Shown: positions 25,231 to 35,798 of the stretch, piece after piece
How positions within the stretch are numbered: the first letter of the stretch is position 1
How the letters are laid out: each line of letters begins with the position of its first letter
NCBI GenBank assembly: GCA_001931875.2
Contig: MSJH02000837.1
Span: 186,001 to 250,000, forward strand
Direction of reading: 5' to 3'
Origin: Byssochlamys sp. IMV 00236
Lineage: Eukaryota > Ascomycota > Eurotiomycetes > Eurotiales > Thermoascaceae
DNA length: 64,000 bases
Notes under the pieces: generated by a model
What the model was told of the DNA's origin: nothing
Database searches by the model: none
What the model saw: the letters and a program-made list of their open reading frames with translations, nothing else
Position numbers and translations under genes: made by a program

Positions 25231-27369
25231 CTAATAGTCCCGCAGGACCGCAACCATGTCATCCAGTCGAGCAACCTCACCCAGCAGGAGAGCCTCCTTG
25301 TCTCTCCACTGCTGCAGCGTCTGCAGCTCCGCCTCGGACAAATAGCGTTCTTCATTGCCCTTGACATCGCTTCGTTCGCACTTCTCCAGAAACTCCTTTA
25401 ACCGGTCCCGTTCGACTGCGATCCGCTGCAGACAGCGGGACATCGCTTTGTAGATGTCCTGCACAATGTTGCGCCGCACCCGATCGGGGTCGTAGAACCA
25501 CAGGTAGATTGTCTTTGACGGCTGACGCTGTGCGTCCCGAGGAACTTCCTGCAGATCCACGAATCCGCCCGCTTGCATGCTGGCAAGAACCTGTCTGAGG
25601 TCCTTTGGGGGCAAGAGACTGATCTCCTGCAGGCGCTTCTCATCAAGCTTCCCCTTCGAATGGAGTACTCGGGCAACACGCAGCGCTACATCGCCGTAGC
25701 GAGCCTCGATCATACGCTCCAACTCGAGATGGCGGAGCTTGCGGGCCAGATGCCGCCATTCGACCGTCCAGGTGATGATACCTGTCGTTGTGCGTCGAGA
25801 AGAAAAGTTATACGGTGGCTGAGCCAGAAGTGCCAGGTGCTGATCCACCTCGTAGGCGCGGCTACGGCCGCCAGGAGCTTCATTACCGGCAGCATTCCCA
25901 CCGTCCTCCTCATCCAGAGGCCGTTTACCGCGTCTGCTGGCAGTCTGTGACGGGTCCACAGGCCCGATAGAGCTTGCCAGATCGAGGTCCGGGTCGATCT
26001 CCTGAACTAATGCGTGCAACGGGATAGCCACCGAGTATTGTTCTCCTTCCTCTCCCTCATACGGGATTTCTGGCTCATCACGGCAGCGAGGGGTCTGGTA
26101 TTCGATGCGACGGAGAAGAGTCTCATAAACCTGAGCGGTTGCGGCTGATGTCCCCTGTTCAGATAGTTCGACCAGGCGACGGTTCCTGAAAGCAACGTCT
26201 AGCTTCTCGTAGTTCACGCGAACAATCAGGCCAGACTAGACCAGTTAGCATCCGTTGATCCATTGCCAAGCCGGAGAATATTCACCTCCATCGGGGCGGT
26301 ATCCTCAAATCCCCCCTCGTCGTCGGACCAGTCATTCTCTTCGTCATCATCCTCATAACCAGCCGAATCGTCCACCTTCTGCTTCTTATTGGGGCCGTCT
26401 ACCGTTCCATTCGCATGTCGTCTCTTCGCACCTCGTGGAATTCCATTGAACATCAAGCCACGAGAGAGGTCGCCGTCTGTGCGCTCCTTGACCATCTCTA
26501 CAGCACCCTCCGCGACGGCCTCCTCGAGTTTCTTTCCCTTCAGCATCTTGATGTCTGACCGGGCCTTCATTGCCCGTTCTGCGTAGAGCAGGTTATCTGC
26601 GGGGCTCTGGAATTGAGCCTCGCGGACACGGATGATGTAGCCGTGGGCAGCAAGTGCTTTGAGAGTGGGATGAAGTCTTCCAGCGCCCTCTTCCGCTGCG
26701 CGGTCACCATTGACGTCATTCGTGTGGTTTTCTGTTTGGCCGTTTTCATCATGTACACCATTTTCACCATCCTCAACGGCCAAATCCTCGTACGGCTCTC
26801 CCTCGTGCTCCCCATTGACGCCATTGGTCTCCGGCTGCGCTGAGTCGCCGCCCTGCAATTCCGGCAGAGTCTCGAGGTAACCGACCTGCGCGTGTCCCAG
26901 GAAAAGAATCGCAGACATCACTTTCGACGCATATTTTCCCAGGCGGTCTTCGATGAATTCGAGAATCTTGCCGGATCGGATCAGGTAGTATGCGGCCTGC
27001 ATATTCGCCTCGTAGTACGTGAGTCCGTCATCATAGGAGGTGTAATGGAAGACGAGGTGATGCTGGATCATGGCAGAGAGGCCATAGCGTAGCTGCCGGT
27101 CTGACAGACCCGAGTAGAATCGAAGACGGGGGAGTGGGAGTCGATCGTAACGGCGCAGCGTGGAGAAGATCCGCTGCAGGAAGGTCAGTACATGATTCAC
27201 CGCGAAGAAATAATAATACCTCTCTGGGCATCGAGCATCAGGACAGACATACCGCAAACAGCTCCCCGAAATTGTCTTCGATCAGGAGCGTACACAGCTC
27301 CGTGGCATACTGTCGCAACGATTAGCGGCAGAAAGCTATGCGGCGGGGTGCAGGACATACTTGAGACAT
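25231..27369 (-). CDS. rpc82: DNA-directed RNA polymerase III subunit Rpc3 (Rpc82)
   Basis: Part of the Rpc3-Rpc4-Rpc7-type initiation subcomplex of RNA polymerase III; it binds upstream DNA and helps open tRNA and 5S promoters. Exons 27361-27369, 27253-27309, 26286-27173 and 25231-26235 close in phase to 652 residues. Winged-helix segments appear at the N-terminus (MSQYATELCTLLIEDNFGEL, then LPRLRFYSGLSDRQLRYGL) and again in the second half (GIITWTVEWRHLARKLR). A low-complexity Asn/Glu/Gly insertion lies at about residues 160-205, and a Lys/Asp/Glu-rich nuclear-signal-like region at about 270-315. The first exon is only nine nucleotides. The gene is divergent from the complex III gene across 433 bp. 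Confidence 0.92.
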
Positions 27370-27802
27370 GGTGGCAGGACCTCTAGAGAAATGCCAGCGC
27401 CTCCAGAAGGGTGGTCAGGGGGTCACCGGCGGCGGCGCAGGAGCATCGTGCGAGGAGCAGCGCCGGGGAGGAAGAAGAAGACGATCTTGACAAGATTTGT
27501 CTCTATCATCATAATAAATTATTATATTCCGACTTTCTTCTTTCGCAGCTGCTGCCCGCGCACGTGACGAGGTCACCTGACGTCACCTGACGAATTGCCG
27601 GTTCCGCCCGCCCTCGTCACCGCAGCCAATCAGCGGGCGCGTAATCGGGCGCTGCTGGGAGACTCGGGATCTTGAAGCTTTTCAAACGTGCTCGACAACC
27701 TCCATCCTCCCTCCGCTTCTCCTGGGTAGTCCCAATTGCCCTCAACAACAACCCCCGTCGTCTCCCCCATTCCTCTCTCCTCTTCGTTCTTCGGCACATG
27801 CG
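27370..27802. promoter_or_regulatory. Shared divergent promoter of rpc82 and qcr2
   Basis: These 433 bp separate two oppositely oriented housekeeping starts. The tandem GTCACCTGACGTCACCTGACG (about 27570-27591) contains a CRE-like TGACGTCA, and an inverted CCAAT box (CCAATCAG) lies at about 27627. Confidence 0.6.
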
Positions 27803-29405
27803 ATGATGCTGTCGCGGTCTGCCCTCGGCCGAAATGCGCCGCGTGCGCTCCGGAAGCAGTGTGCTGCCAACACCCGCCGTGGCCTTGCTACGCCCTCGAC
27901 CCCCAACTTCTCCTACGATGTCTCTGAGACGGCCGGTGTGAAGCTGGCCAACCGTGAAGTCGGCGGTGCGACGACCACTCTCGCGCTGGTCGCTAAGGCT
28001 GGTTCCCGTTACCAGCCGTTCCCTGGCTTCTCGACCGCTCTCGAACAGTTCGCCTTCAAGGTGCGTGAGAATCGCAGGCATTGAACCGCCAAACCGTGCC
28101 GGATGCTTGAGGAATGTTGTCAGGCTGATCATACATGCAATTGGTAGTCCACGCTCAAGCGGTCGGCGTTGCGGATCACTCGGGAGACTGAGCTGCTGGG
28201 TGGTGAAGTTTCCTCTTCTCACTCGCGAGAGAACCTCGTCCTCAAGGCCAAGTTCCTGTCTGGCGACCTTCCCTACTTCGCAGAGCTCCTCGCTGAGGTT
28301 GCTTCTCAGACCAAGTACCCGAGTAAGTTGCCTTGGGGTCCATGAACATAGTTTGGGGGGACCAGGGAGGTTTCTAACCGGATTGGCAGCTTATGAGCTC
28401 AACGAGCTTGTCATCAACCTCGTCAAATACAAGCAGAAGACTCTTCTCGAGAACCCCGAGGCTCTGGCCATCGACACCGTCCACGCCCTGGCTTTCCACC
28501 GTGGCCTCGGTGAGAACATCACTCCCACCACCGCCGCGCCTTACGAGCAGTACCTGACCGCGGAGGCTGTTGCTGAGTTCGCCAAGGGCGCCTACGCGAA
28601 GCCCAACGTCGCCGTTGTCGCCAGCGGCCCTAACTCCACCGAGCTGTCCAAGTGGGTGAACGAATTCTTCGGCCAGCTGCCTTCCAGCGGCCCCTCCAAC
28701 CAGTTCCAGCCCCGTAGCACCGCTCCCTCCAAGTACTTCGGTGGTGAGCAGCGTGTCCCCGGCAAGAACGGCAACGCCGTCGTCATTGCTTTCCCCGGCT
28801 CCAGCGCCTATGGCACCGCCGGCTACAAGGCTGAGGCTGCTGTCCTGACTGCCCTCCTGGGCGGTGAGTCTACCATCAAGTGGGCTCCTGGCTTCTCCCT
28901 GCTGGGCAAGGCCACCGCCGGATTCTCTCAGGCCAAGGTCTCGACCAAGAACTTCTCCTACTCCGACGCCGGTCTCCTCACCATCTCCGTCACCGGCAAG
29001 GCCGACCAGGTCGCTTCCGCCAGCAAGAACGTCGTCGACACCATCAAGAAGGTTGCCGCCGGCGAGGTTGCCAGCGAGGACATCAAGAAGGCCGCCGCTC
29101 TGGCCAAGTTCCGTGCGTTCGAGGCTGGCCAGAACCTCGAGACCGGTCTGGAGATCACCGGATCTGGTCTGATCCACGGCAACAAGGCCTACCAGCTTGG
29201 AGAGGTCGCCGAGGCCATTGACAAGGTCACCGAGCAGCAGGTTAAGGATGTACGTGCCCCAACTCTCTTATTGTTTCTGATTTCTGATCAACATGCTAAC
29301 TGATCGCAGCTCGCCAAGGAATACCTGTCCAACAATGCCTCCGTCGCCGCCGTCGGAGACCTTTTCCAGATTCCCTACGCCGAGGACCTTGGTCTGACCG
29401 TTTAG
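27803..29405 (+). CDS. qcr2: Ubiquinol-cytochrome c reductase core protein 2
   Basis: Core subunit of mitochondrial complex III, of the M16 peptidase fold. Exons 27803-28060, 28148-28322, 28390-29249 and 29310-29405 join in phase to 462 residues. The N-terminus is an Arg/Ala/Ser-rich presequence with no acidic residues for about 28 positions. LANREVGGATTTLALVAKAGSRYQ follows, as in core 2. The active zinc motif HxxEH of processing peptidases is absent (the region reads ALEQFAFK), which separates it from the beta-MPP/core 1 type. A second Met codon directly follows the first (27806), so the exact start is ambiguous by one residue. Codon use is strongly biased toward C-ending codons, as expected for an abundant protein. 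Confidence 0.94.
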
Positions 29406-31137
29406 ATATATACGCAGTAGGCCACCACTGCTGACTCTTTCACACGTCACCGTCATGTATCCTGATCAACTCGTTATTTCCTTTGTTCGATGTGGTTGTG
29501 CTTGTGTGTGACTGTAATTGTAACCGTAAGGAAATAAATTAGACATGCAATCACCCTTTTACTTTGGTCTGTAGCAGCTGGTTCTAGTCCGAGCCTGTAA
29601 ATTGTCACCATACAGCAATACAGCATGAGGTTGCAGTTCAAGTAAATAGCTTTGTATCCATGGTCTGATCCCCACTGCAGAGTCTTGCATCTTCAAAGGT
29701 AGTGGTATCCTGTACAGTCCATATCCATGTATATCTGTATCCCATTTGCAGCTTCCCAGATTTTCACTTAAGCCTTTGAGCAGTTAGGCATATCATATAA
29801 TAGAAAACTCTCTATAGTACATTTTTATTTAGCCATTTTCACTCTGCAAGTAGTGAACAATTGGTAAGTAATTAATAATTAATTAAGTTATCAATCAGTT
29901 ATTATATAGACTAAAGTGAGATAAGCTAGCTATAGTAGTCATTGTATAGTAAGGGGTATAGAGATAGAAGAGGTAGAGTGACTTGAGAAATCCAGTATGT
30001 ATTAATTTCGCTAGACAAACTCAGCCAAAAAGGAGATTTCTCCTTTTTGGTCTCCCCTGGGTCTGATAGTGTTTTCGAGGAGAGGATTTAAGAAGCAGAT
30101 CAATATTATATATTCACCAACATCCCATCGAGTACGATTACGTTGGCGAATAACGAGACTCGAGGGGTGGATTAATACATATGCTTGCAAGACAAACCCC
30201 GGGTAGAACATATTAAGCTACCGAATCCCGACTCACACTTTTAGATATATTCAATGTGAGTAGAATGGGCCAATGAATCGATTGCCATATATAAAGGAAC
30301 TTACTTGCTTTGCGGAGGATGGATCTAACAATGTGAATCAGTTTCTTGCTCTTCGACTTGTCACCAGTATCTCCTGGTAAATGCTTTTGGAAGTCCATAA
30401 CAGCCATGGTGTTGTTTGTCTAAATGGTCTGGGGCTATTAATATCTAGGTAATAAATAATATAAGGCCCTGTTATGCTTCTTTCTTAAGCATTAGCTTTC
30501 TCACTTAGAATGAACTCTGTTGTTGGTTCTTTGGGTTACTTTTTCTTTTCCCTCCATGTGCTTGGTCCATGTCTTTTTTATCCGCACTGGAGGTTTTATA
30601 CGTCCAAAAAATGCCCATTATTGTACTTATCCGCAACTTCTATTACCATTATGTCCTATTGGCTAACCCTGGCCGTCTTCTGTTTGATTAAACCCCAAAT
30701 CAACAATTCATGGTTATCATCCATCGATATTCCCACCAATAAGCATTCTTGGATGTCCATACTTCGGCAAATTCCGAACTTGGAAACCTTCTTCTTTCAG
30801 TATAGATCTATTACTGGGGGGATGGAGCTGGGATCAATGAGGGGAAGTTATGGAAGTATCTAGCTAGTTGTGCTTTTGCAAAGGCGGAATGTACAGTACA
30901 TCTACTTTTCGATGTGGTTATTGGGATTCACTTTGGTGATGAGACGAATGACGTATAATACTTGATATCCGACATGTGAACTTCAGGAGTATAGCTAGAA
31001 TTGATTATCTCGTCATAAGATTTGTATTCATCTTGATTATTCATATGTGTAATATCATCGAAAGATAAGCCAGTAATCTGTATTGGTAATGGTAAAATCC
31101 AATGAGCATGTTTTGTTTCTCATAGAATCAAAACCAC
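29406..31137. other. AT-rich gene-poor block
   Basis: About 1.7 kb without a gene I can support. From about 29800 to 30500 it is markedly AT- and TA-rich with a perfect hairpin at 30025-30050. A minus-strand frame starting at 30407 (MAVMDFQKHLPGDTGDKSK...) ends at a good GTAAGT donor, and a + frame lies at 30510-30863. Neither resembles a known family, and they may be degenerate remnants of a mobile element or a lost gene. Confidence 0.45.
30025..30050. repeat. Perfect inverted repeat (12-bp arms, 2-nt loop)
   Basis: CCAAAAAGGAGA at 30025-30036, TT, then TCTCCTTTTTGG at 30039-30050. The arms match without error. It lies far from any gene end and could extrude as a cruciform, or form a hairpin if transcribed. 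Confidence 0.85.
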
Positions 31138-32909
31138 CTAGACATCAACCTTCGATCCCACAGGCACAGTCTCATGGTGCATAGCCCCGCTTTTGACATC
31201 CTTGATTTCAATGTTTTTCTCTTTCGCTTCCTCGATGAGCGCGTCCAGTTTCGAGCCACCAGGCTTGGTCTGCCATGGTCGTGGACCGCCTTTGCTGAAC
31301 ATCTCTTCGATCTCTTCTAGAGTCTTGCCGCATGTTTCAGGGTATCTGGATACGAAGTAGATGTGTTAGATATGGGTTTGCCGGTAGCAAGATGGTAGAC
31401 ACTTACGTGAAGAAGACTTGAATAGCGGCGCCAACACAGAGAACGCCAAAGACGATGAAGAGCTTCCATGTGATGTTGGCGAAGCCTGGGGGTACGAATA
31501 GGCCGAGAGCAAAGTTGAAGAGCCAGTTTCCAACGGCGGAAATTCCCTGTATAGTAAGATGTATCAGCGCAGGTTCTCATGTTGCATAGATAGGTAGATG
31601 ACTGGAGATGATTACCATTCCTGTAGCACGAGTCTCTAGCGACCAGACCTCTGCGGCGTAGACCCAAGCGACAGGAGCCAGAGTCAGAGCATAGACAATG
31701 ATGAGGAGATACGAAAAGGCAATGACGGTGTGCGCCTTCCCTCCCATCACTTTGATGAGGACGTTCAGATTTCCGTCGACGCCGTTGGGGACGTATTCGC
31801 CTGATGAGAGCACTCCGCCTACGACAAAGTGGCAGGCGGCCATTCCCAGGGCGCCGTACATGAGAAGACCACGGCGGCTAGTCTTGTCGATGTAGAAGAA
31901 TATGACGGATGTGAAGACGATGAACAGAGCGTACTGAATTCCGGACGACACCAGGAGGACGTTTCCGCTCAAACTGTTTTCTTAGAGTTAGATATCACTT
32001 ATATCGGGGCTTGGGAGTAAGTAGTAAAGGCACTTACCTCGCCATTTGAAACACATATATTACGTAGTATGTGATCATATTTGCACCGCTCAACTGCTGC
32101 CACGCCTGAACGGTGAAGCCAGCGATGGTTCGACGCCACATGCCATTCTGGACGAACTTGCGCCATCCGGGGGCCGCTGTACGTTCTGCAGCCAAGACAG
32201 TGGTGATTTCCTCCCACTCTGCAACGACCAGCGGATCGTTTACGTTGCCTCCAGCCTGGATTCGAGCCAAGGTAGTGACAGCTTCCTCAGTGCGGTCTAC
32301 CTTCGCCAGCCAACGTGGCGATCGAGGCAGGAAAGGGAGGCCGATCATCAATAGAACGCAGGGAACGAGCTGCAACGCCCATGCAGTGCGGAATGATGCC
32401 GGGCCAGCGATGAAGGAACATCCATAGCCAACAAAGAACATGATGAAGATACCCCATTCGATGGCCAACTGCTGGATGACAATGATCGAGCCGCGCTTCT
32501 CCTTCTTGGCAATCTCTGCTAGATACACAGGCACCTGAGAGGAAGTGATTCCAACGCAGACACCATTGAGGAGACGACCGGCCATCAGCATCCCGAAACC
32601 GTTGACTCCTGCCTGGATGGCAGTGCCCACAAGCCACCACAGACAAGCAAACATGATAGAATCGCGACGACCAAGCTTGTCGGAGATTGGGCCTGCAATG
32701 ATAGATCCCACGACAGAACCAGCTGCCAACACGGAACCTATGGCTCCCTGGCGCACGCCATGAGGATTGTCGAAGAAATCAATGTATTGATCCGTAGCAA
32801 CAATCGCTGACATGGACGAGATATCGAATCCAAAGAGCATACCACCTACCGTCGCGATAATCGCGACAAAGTAGGTGTTATAGATCTTCGGGAACGTGGG
32901 TAGCTTCAT
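31138..32909 (-). CDS. MFS sugar (hexose-type) transporter
   Basis: Proton-coupled or facilitative sugar uptake at the plasma membrane. Exons 32909-32038, 31973-31616, 31546-31407 and 31345-31138 close in phase to 525 residues, the usual length. About 12 membrane segments are visible. Sugar-porter signatures are GGMLFGFDISSMSAI (helix 1), GPISDKLGRRDSI (loop 2-3), AGRLLNGVCVGITSSQVPVYLAEIA (the PESPR-type region equivalent), LPRSPRWL, QQLSGANMITYY (helix 7), AAEVWSLETRATGM and YPETCGKTLEEIEEMF. It resembles the fungal high-affinity glucose-transporter group. A frame-open upstream Met at 32981 gives an unlikely Cys-rich N-terminus. The substrate is not determined by the sequence. Confidence 0.92.
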
Positions 32910-33833
32910 GATGGGCACACTTCGACGCAGAAAAACAGCACACACACAGTCCTGAATTGATTGACAAGATAACAGCACCACTGCCAGCCTCCTGCGACTG
33001 CTGCTGCCATCCCATCATGCGCGCGTGAACCGTCATCTTTATACTATCGGCAAACGGCAACGCACCGACTCGACAATCGTTAGGATGGTACAAACTTGCC
33101 GTCTGGCACGCGAGAGCCCTCATGGTCTGGCTGCATCTTAAGCTTGTCCTCCAATCGCCGGGAGTTTCTTGTTAGCGTTGAGATGGCGCTGCGCCGTTGT
33201 CTAAGGAATCCGGAGAACTAGCCCAAGACATACCTGGGGCCCCGCGTTGTGGCGCACGGAACGCTTCGTTGTTGGAGGGAGAAACAGCAACAGGCAAGCT
33301 CGATGCTTAAGAACTTCTGGCTCTTCCCGGCGGGGTTAACTTTCTCCTCGTTTAATATTTCTCGTGGACGGTTAAAAGGAAGAATCAAAGCGAGAAACGT
33401 CTGGAGGCTCCGGTGGGGGAAGAATCGAAGTAGTCGGGGATAGATGCCCATCCCCAGAATCTACGACGATAACCATAGTCCTCTTGCTCCATTCTCTCGG
33501 GGATGCGATCCACATAGACGATAGACTGGACCGGGATAGAGACCTTAGTACGTCCACTATTACAATGGATATTGTCATTGGGGCCAAGACACGACTACTA
33601 GTGGCGATAACATGCTGGCGTAACAAGAGATTCCACACAGTTTGCGTTCAACAAGCCGTTAAATTAACCGATCTATGGAAAGTACTTTGGCAGGCACTAA
33701 AAGAGATAGGCAGTACTTCTGCTATTTACCGACAGAAAAAGTACTCTATCTAGCTATAGTCAACCATGCCGACATCGTAACGAGGATGTGCAGATATACA
33801 CATGCCACAACATTAAACAGTTCCTAGGCGCCA
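32910..33833. promoter_or_regulatory. Sugar-transporter promoter and O-methyltransferase 3' region
   Basis: About 920 bp with no supported gene. A GGTGGGGGA stretch at 33412-33420 matches the CreA SYGGRG core, about 500 bp upstream of the transporter start. Confidence 0.45.
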
Positions 33834-34673
33834 TCAGGCCTTCTCCTCGCGGACAGCCTTGGAGACTTCGATACCATCCTATAATTCCTACGTTAGCAAA
33901 CAGTCCGCAAGTCCAGAAACAGTCAACAGGCAAAACCCTGTACATACCGATCTCCCATCATGCAAGGTCGCCTCCAGCAACTTGGTCTCATATACCAAGT
34001 TCGGATTTCCAGCAAACTCAAACTCCTCCTTCTGAGCCTTCTGCTCAACCTCCTTGGCCGCCTTCCTCTTCTCCTCGACGCTGCTCCGCACATAAGCCAG
34101 ATACTGCGGCGCGCCAGGGCTAATCACGTTGTCAGCCGTGAGCACCGATCCGGGCGCCACAAGACCATAATGCTCGCATAGCTTCAGATCGACCGTATAA
34201 AGCGGCTTAAAGTGATCGAGAAATAGCAATGGAATCTGCTTGATTTCTCCAGTCGTCGCCCACTTCTGGAGCGTCTTCGAGCTCGATCCAACGATAATAG
34301 TGACGAAATCGCGTAGCCCAGCCAATTCGACAATCATGTTCGTGACGGCTGCGAATTCGGGACTTTTCTCTAGACCGATATAGCGCTTTCCACCGGCGCG
34401 ACGGACGGCGTCTGCGAACAAGACAGCAGAGTATCCGACATAACTGCCTAGCTCGACCATGAATTCGGGCTTGAGCTCTGCGATGACATCGGTAACGTAT
34501 TTGCCTTTCTGGGGGCCCACGTTCGGAAGTGATTTCACTTTGGTGTCGAATTCATCGATGGCGGCGAGGACTTTGGATGGGTTGCCGCGGATCTCGTCGA
34601 TGTCGGGGCGCTTGTAGATGTATGGAGGAGATCGAGATGGCGGGAGTCCTGCAGACGTGTCAATCGAGGGCAT
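33834..34673 (-). CDS. Catechol-O-methyltransferase-like SAM-dependent methyltransferase
   Basis: Expected to transfer a methyl group from S-adenosylmethionine to a catechol hydroxyl. Exons 33948-34673 and 33834-33878 give 256 residues. Class I methyltransferase motifs follow the COMT order: the N-terminal helix with NVGPQKGKYVTDVI, motif I VELGSYVGYSAVLFADAVR, the acidic SAM ribose contact YIGLEKSPEF, and LLFLDHFKPLYTVDL with the metal-site Asp and the catalytic-region Lys. Next come DNVISPGAP and a C-terminal GIEVSKA. The start at 34673 (MPSIDTSAGLPP) is my choice; a Met at 34727 is in frame. A short upstream exon 34732-34779 (MSAAQTNPSGRV) could join only by splicing further inside, so it is left out. 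It may serve catabolism or detoxification of plant phenolics. Confidence 0.85.
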
Positions 34674-34779
34674 ACAAAAGAGATTTGAATATCGGTTTAT
34701 AAGACTGTTTACAATGCGGGGGGCCACATACTTGAAATGGGTTCACGCGACCTGACGGGTTGGTTTGGGCGGCGCTCAT

Positions 34780-35798
34780 TTTGACGAGGGTAATAGAAGG
34801 ATTACAAATGAAGACTTTACTGCGTGATATCTATCGTGGGTATCTGAGATGTGGAAGAGAATGAACTGATGAAGAGTGAATGGATGGAGCATATAATACA
34901 TTGATAAGGTGGCTTTAAATACTGCGTACTTCTATAGCTATTCGGCCATGATTACCCGGAATAGGAACATCCTCTCGGCGTTACGCCCGAAGACTTCGCT
35001 CGGCCCCGATGGCCGAGTTTCATGAGTTTCACGAAGCTCGGGGTCCCGCTATTGCAGATAATAATAAGATTAATCGCGTCGGATGGGAAATACTTCTGTA
35101 GAATCTAGATATGCCCGAAATAGCACCTGGATTCATCGGGGTTCACGTTTCATCGCCGTCTCGGTGAATCCGATATCGCTTCGGAGATTAGATTATCTTA
35201 CACTCAAAAAAAAGGCCGGCGCCTTTCACTGTCCCACGATACGATGATCATACACCGTCCTTGTCGAAGTACAATATGGATCTTCGTCGAGACGGCATGG
35301 ATCATTGCATACCATGTAACCATAGTCGCGTCGGACAAGGTGCTCAACGAGTCCCCACGAACTGCCAGACCGAGCAATTGGGTATACCCCTCCCTGCACT
35401 CCTTGTCCGACCATTTTCGCAGCAAGTGGCTGAAGGCAGTCTGGCATCTAGTGACTAGCACGATGCAACCGAATAGCGACAAACGTAAAATAATCAGTAT
35501 TCCCGCAGATAGACATGCATGCCAAGGAAACTGCGTATTTATAATTCCACTCTCCTGGGACTGACTCCGGCCTGTACAATACCCACGGTAACAGATATAT
35601 ACATTGGTCTGGCCATGGCGTGGACTGCTAATGACAGAATTTCTGACTCTGCAGGTACCTACTTTACTGTACTCTCGACAGCGATTGGTGCCTGACGTCG
35701 GATACTGTTGTATCCCTGATGCATTGTGGCATGGCTGCGTTCCCTCGTTGGCGGAGCGTCTCAACTACCACAACTTCCTCTGGTGGTACCTGTCCAAC
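34780..35798. promoter_or_regulatory. O-methyltransferase promoter and regulator 3' region
   Basis: About 1 kb without a gene. At 34988-35017 two inverted repeats sit end to end: CGAAG-A-CTTCG, then CTCGGCC-N5-GGCCGAG. They are described under findings as a candidate regulator site. Several short open frames at 35204-35764 have no family features. Confidence 0.45.

Noticed and set aside
28374..29177. 267-codon open frame antisense to qcr2
   Set aside because: Shadow of a highly expressed gene; low-complexity Gly/Leu/Asp composition.
34732..34779. Extra first exon (MSAAQTNPSGRV...) for the O-methyltransferase
   Set aside because: A good donor follows, but it joins the next exon in frame only at an acceptor inside the conserved N-terminus; the in-frame Met at 34673 is simpler.
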